Shown piece by piece: positions 5,078 to 6,589 of a DNA stretch of 6,589 bases (within the stretch, counting starts at the first letter, position 1; each line of letters opens with the position of its first letter). The stretch is taken from positions 1-6,589 of the forward strand of contig JANXPK010000360.1 of the NCBI GenBank assembly GCA_025357355.1, read 5' to 3'. Under the pieces are notes generated by a model that did not search any database, had not been told where the DNA came from, and worked only from the letters and a program-made list of their open reading frames with translations. The stretch comes from Rhodobacterales bacterium. Its GTDB lineage: Bacteria; Pseudomonadota; Alphaproteobacteria; Rhodobacterales; Rhodobacteraceae. Position numbers and translations under genes: made by a program.

Positions 5078-5713
5078 GTGACACGCGGTGGCCGCAGCAA
5101 CGAAACAGACGACCCCGAACGCAAGTGCATTGTGTCGGGCGAGGTTCAGCCGAAGGCCGGTCTGATCCGTTTTTGCCTGGGGCCGGACGGTCAGATCGTT
5201 GCCGACGTGATGTCGAAGCTGCCGGGTCGCGGGTTTTATGTCACCGCAAATCGTGCGATGATCGTCAAGGCGGCGAAGAAGGGCCTGTTTGCCCGCGCCG
5301 CCAAGCAGCCCGTCACAGTGCCCGACGATCTGACCGATCAGGTCGAGGTGTTTCTATTGCGGCGGGTGATCGAGATGATCTCGCTGACGCGCAAGGCGAA
5401 CGCGGCGGTGATGGGATACGAGAAGGTCAAGGATTGGCTGCAAAGCGGCAAGGCCGTTGTGCTTCTCCAGTCCTCGGACGGGTCGGAACGCGGCAAGACC
5501 AAGTTGCGGATGCCGGCGGAAAATGGCAAGCATATTGGCTGTTTGACCGCGGGGGAATTGGGTTTGGCTTTCGGGCGCGAACGTGCGATACACGCCGCGC
5601 TTGCGGCTGGTGGACTCACGATGCGTGTTGTAGAGGAAGCGGCAAGGCTGGAGGGGTTGCGAGCGCAATCTGCCCGGCAGGATGGCGGCGAGACCGCCTT
5701 GAAGGATACGTAG
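5078..5713 (+). CDS. ylxR: RNA-binding protein YlxR fused to an L7Ae-like domain
   Basis: The 211-residue protein joins an N-terminal YlxR (DUF448) domain (about 13-85: ERKCIVSGE, then LPGRGFYV at 48-55) to an L7Ae-like fold (about 91-186, with ISLTRKANAAVMGYEKVKDWL at its start). Both are RNA-binding families; the two-domain form is usual in alphaproteobacteria, and the cellular role is poorly known. The start is GTG at 5078, giving MTRGGRS before the conserved ERKC. No good Shine-Dalgarno sequence is visible: only GGG (5068-5070), mostly inside the hairpin stem. The start is in the same frame as nusA, with one TGA and seven sense codons between, so translation may depend on coupling to nusA. 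The gene ends five bases before infB. Confidence 0.92.
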   Translation: MTRGGRSNETDDPERKCIVSGEVQPKAGLIRFCLGPDGQIVADVMSKLPGRGFYVTANRAMIVKAAKKGLFARAAKQPVTVPDDLTDQVEVFLLRRVIEMISLTRKANAAVMGYEKVKDWLQSGKAVVLLQSSDGSERGKTKLRMPAENGKHIGCLTAGELGLAFGRERAIHAALAAGGLTMRVVEEAARLEGLRAQSARQDGGETALKDT

Positions 5714-5718
5714 GACGC

Positions 5719-6589
5719 ATGAACGATACTGACGGCAAGAAACCCCTCGGCCTGGGTGGCAGCGCCCCTCGTTCCGGACAGGTGAAGCAAAGCTTCTCGC
5801 ACGGACGGACGAAAAGCGTGCTGGTCGAGACCAAGCGCAAGCGTGTGGTGGTGCCGGGCAAGCCCGCCGCCCCGGGGACTGCTGCTCCGACGTCTGCGCC
5901 GCATCTGGGAGATCCGGCCAAACGCCCGGCCGGGATTTCCGATGCCGAAATGGAACGTCGCGTCACGGCCTGGCGTGCTGCCAAGTCGCGCGAAGTCGAG
6001 GACAATGCCAAGCGCGCCGAAGATGACCGGACCCGTGAGGAAGAGCGCGCCCGCCGCCGTGAAGAGATCGACGCCAAAGAACGCGAAGAGCAAGAAGTTG
6101 CCGCCAAGGCCAAGGCCAAGGCCGACGAAGAGGACCGTGCGCGCAAGGAAGCCGAGATCCGTCAGCAGCGCGAGGAAGACGCCAAGAAAGCCGCCGCCGC
6201 TCCGGCGCCCGGCTCGCAACGCGCCGCCGCGCCCAAACCCGCGTCCAACACGCCCGAAACCGACAGCCGTGGCCCGGCCAGTGCCAAACCGGCGCTTGGC
6301 CCCCGCAAGACTGACCGCGAGCGCGAAGACCGCGAACGTGCGGCCAACAACAAGGCCAAGCCCGACGAAAACCGCCGCGCTGGCAAGCTGACCCTGAACG
6401 AGGCGCTGGCTGGCGAAGGCGGTCGCACCCGCTCGCTCGCCGCGATGAAGCGCAAGCAGGAAAAGGCCCGCGCCAAGGCGATGGGTCTGGGGTTGAAGCC
6501 CGAAAAGCAGGTCCGCGATGTGCAGCTGCCCGAAACCATTGTGGTCAGTGAACTGGCCAACCGGATGGCGGAACGCGCCGCCGATGTGG
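5719..6589 (+). CDS. infB: Translation initiation factor IF-2, N-terminal part
   Basis: IF2 is the GTPase that brings initiator fMet-tRNA to the 30S subunit and promotes subunit joining. The window holds 290 codons and ends inside the gene, before the GTPase domain. The start MNDTDGKKPLGLGG and the basic segment VKQSFSHGRTKSVLVETKRK (22-41) are typical of Rhodobacterales IF2. A charged Glu/Arg/Lys/Ala-rich, probably coiled-coil region follows (about 76-158), then an Ala/Pro linker (158-200). Next come GKLTLNEALAGEGGRTRSLA (222-241) and the start of the IF2 N domain, LPETIVVSELANRMAERA (270-287). AGGAC lies ahead of the ATG with four to five bases of spacing. It is the last visible operon gene. 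Confidence 0.96.
   Translation, partial: MNDTDGKKPLGLGGSAPRSGQVKQSFSHGRTKSVLVETKRKRVVVPGKPAAPGTAAPTSAPHLGDPAKRPAGISDAEMERRVTAWRAAKSREVEDNAKRAEDDRTREEERARRREEIDAKEREEQEVAAKAKAKADEEDRARKEAEIRQQREEDAKKAAAAPAPGSQRAAAPKPASNTPETDSRGPASAKPALGPRKTDREREDRERAANNKAKPDENRRAGKLTLNEALAGEGGRTRSLAAMKRKQEKARAKAMGLGLKPEKQVRDVQLPETIVVSELANRMAERAADV

Noticed and set aside
6001..6180. Repetitive GCCAAG and GAAGAG codons as a tandem repeat element
   Set aside because: They encode the normal charged linker of IF2; no regular repeat unit is present.
5338..6219. 293-codon minus-strand frame across ylxR and infB
   Set aside because: It overlaps two well-supported genes antisense and has low-complexity Gly/Phe/Leu and Ser/Arg-rich composition, as expected of a shadow frame.
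5843..6391. Plus-strand Arg/Pro-rich frame inside infB
   Set aside because: An alternate frame of the repetitive Glu/Arg/Lys/Ala region of IF2; infB in the other frame matches the IF2 family throughout.
1..6589. CRISPR array, insertion sequence, prophage or defence system
   Set aside because: No spaced long direct repeats, no transposase or integrase-like frame and no defence-type gene was seen; all well-supported genes are housekeeping.

Overview
The window looks like chromosomal DNA from an alphaproteobacterium, most likely Rhodobacterales. The basis is GC-rich DNA with G/C-ending codons, the protein sequences (UbiG, RimP, and a YlxR fused to an L7Ae-like domain) and the gene order rimP-nusA-ylxR-infB. 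This is judged by eye; no database search was run.

Left part (1-1239): the last 16 codons of an unidentified plus-strand gene end at 52. A gene-free stretch (53-501) follows, lying between two convergent genes and rich in structure. It has a 14-bp hairpin, a second hairpin overlapping it, a long bulged hairpin (261-301), four TGTAG motifs exactly 11 bp apart (412-449) and an inverted repeat of GGTTAAC. Minus-strand ubiG (502-1239) makes the O-methyltransferase of ubiquinone synthesis.

Middle (1240-2840): a 54-bp divergent spacer separates ubiG from pip, a proline iminopeptidase of the alpha/beta-hydrolase fold (1294-2280). Pip converges on a 104-residue minus-strand ORF that looks like an EamA/DMT transporter reduced by a large in-frame internal deletion. 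A hairpin with T runs on both sides separates the two. The 198 bp between this remnant and rimP holds a candidate promoter and a leader with two hairpins. The second hairpin is a textbook intrinsic terminator just before the rimP ribosome binding site.

Right part (2841-6589): rimP (probable TTG start), nusA, ylxR and infB (cut by the window end) form the classic transcription/translation operon. RimP matures the 30S subunit, NusA controls pausing, termination and antitermination, YlxR is a small RNA-binding protein, and IF2 places initiator tRNA on the ribosome. A 10-bp terminator-like hairpin overlaps the nusA stop codon and hides the region where a ylxR ribosome binding site would lie. The operon thus carries terminator-like hairpins before its first gene and directly after nusA. 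That arrangement suggests attenuation, perhaps with NusA feedback, but nothing here proves it.

Most of the window is ordinary housekeeping sequence. The parts worth a second look are the 53-501 intergenic region, the two operon terminators and the deleted transporter.
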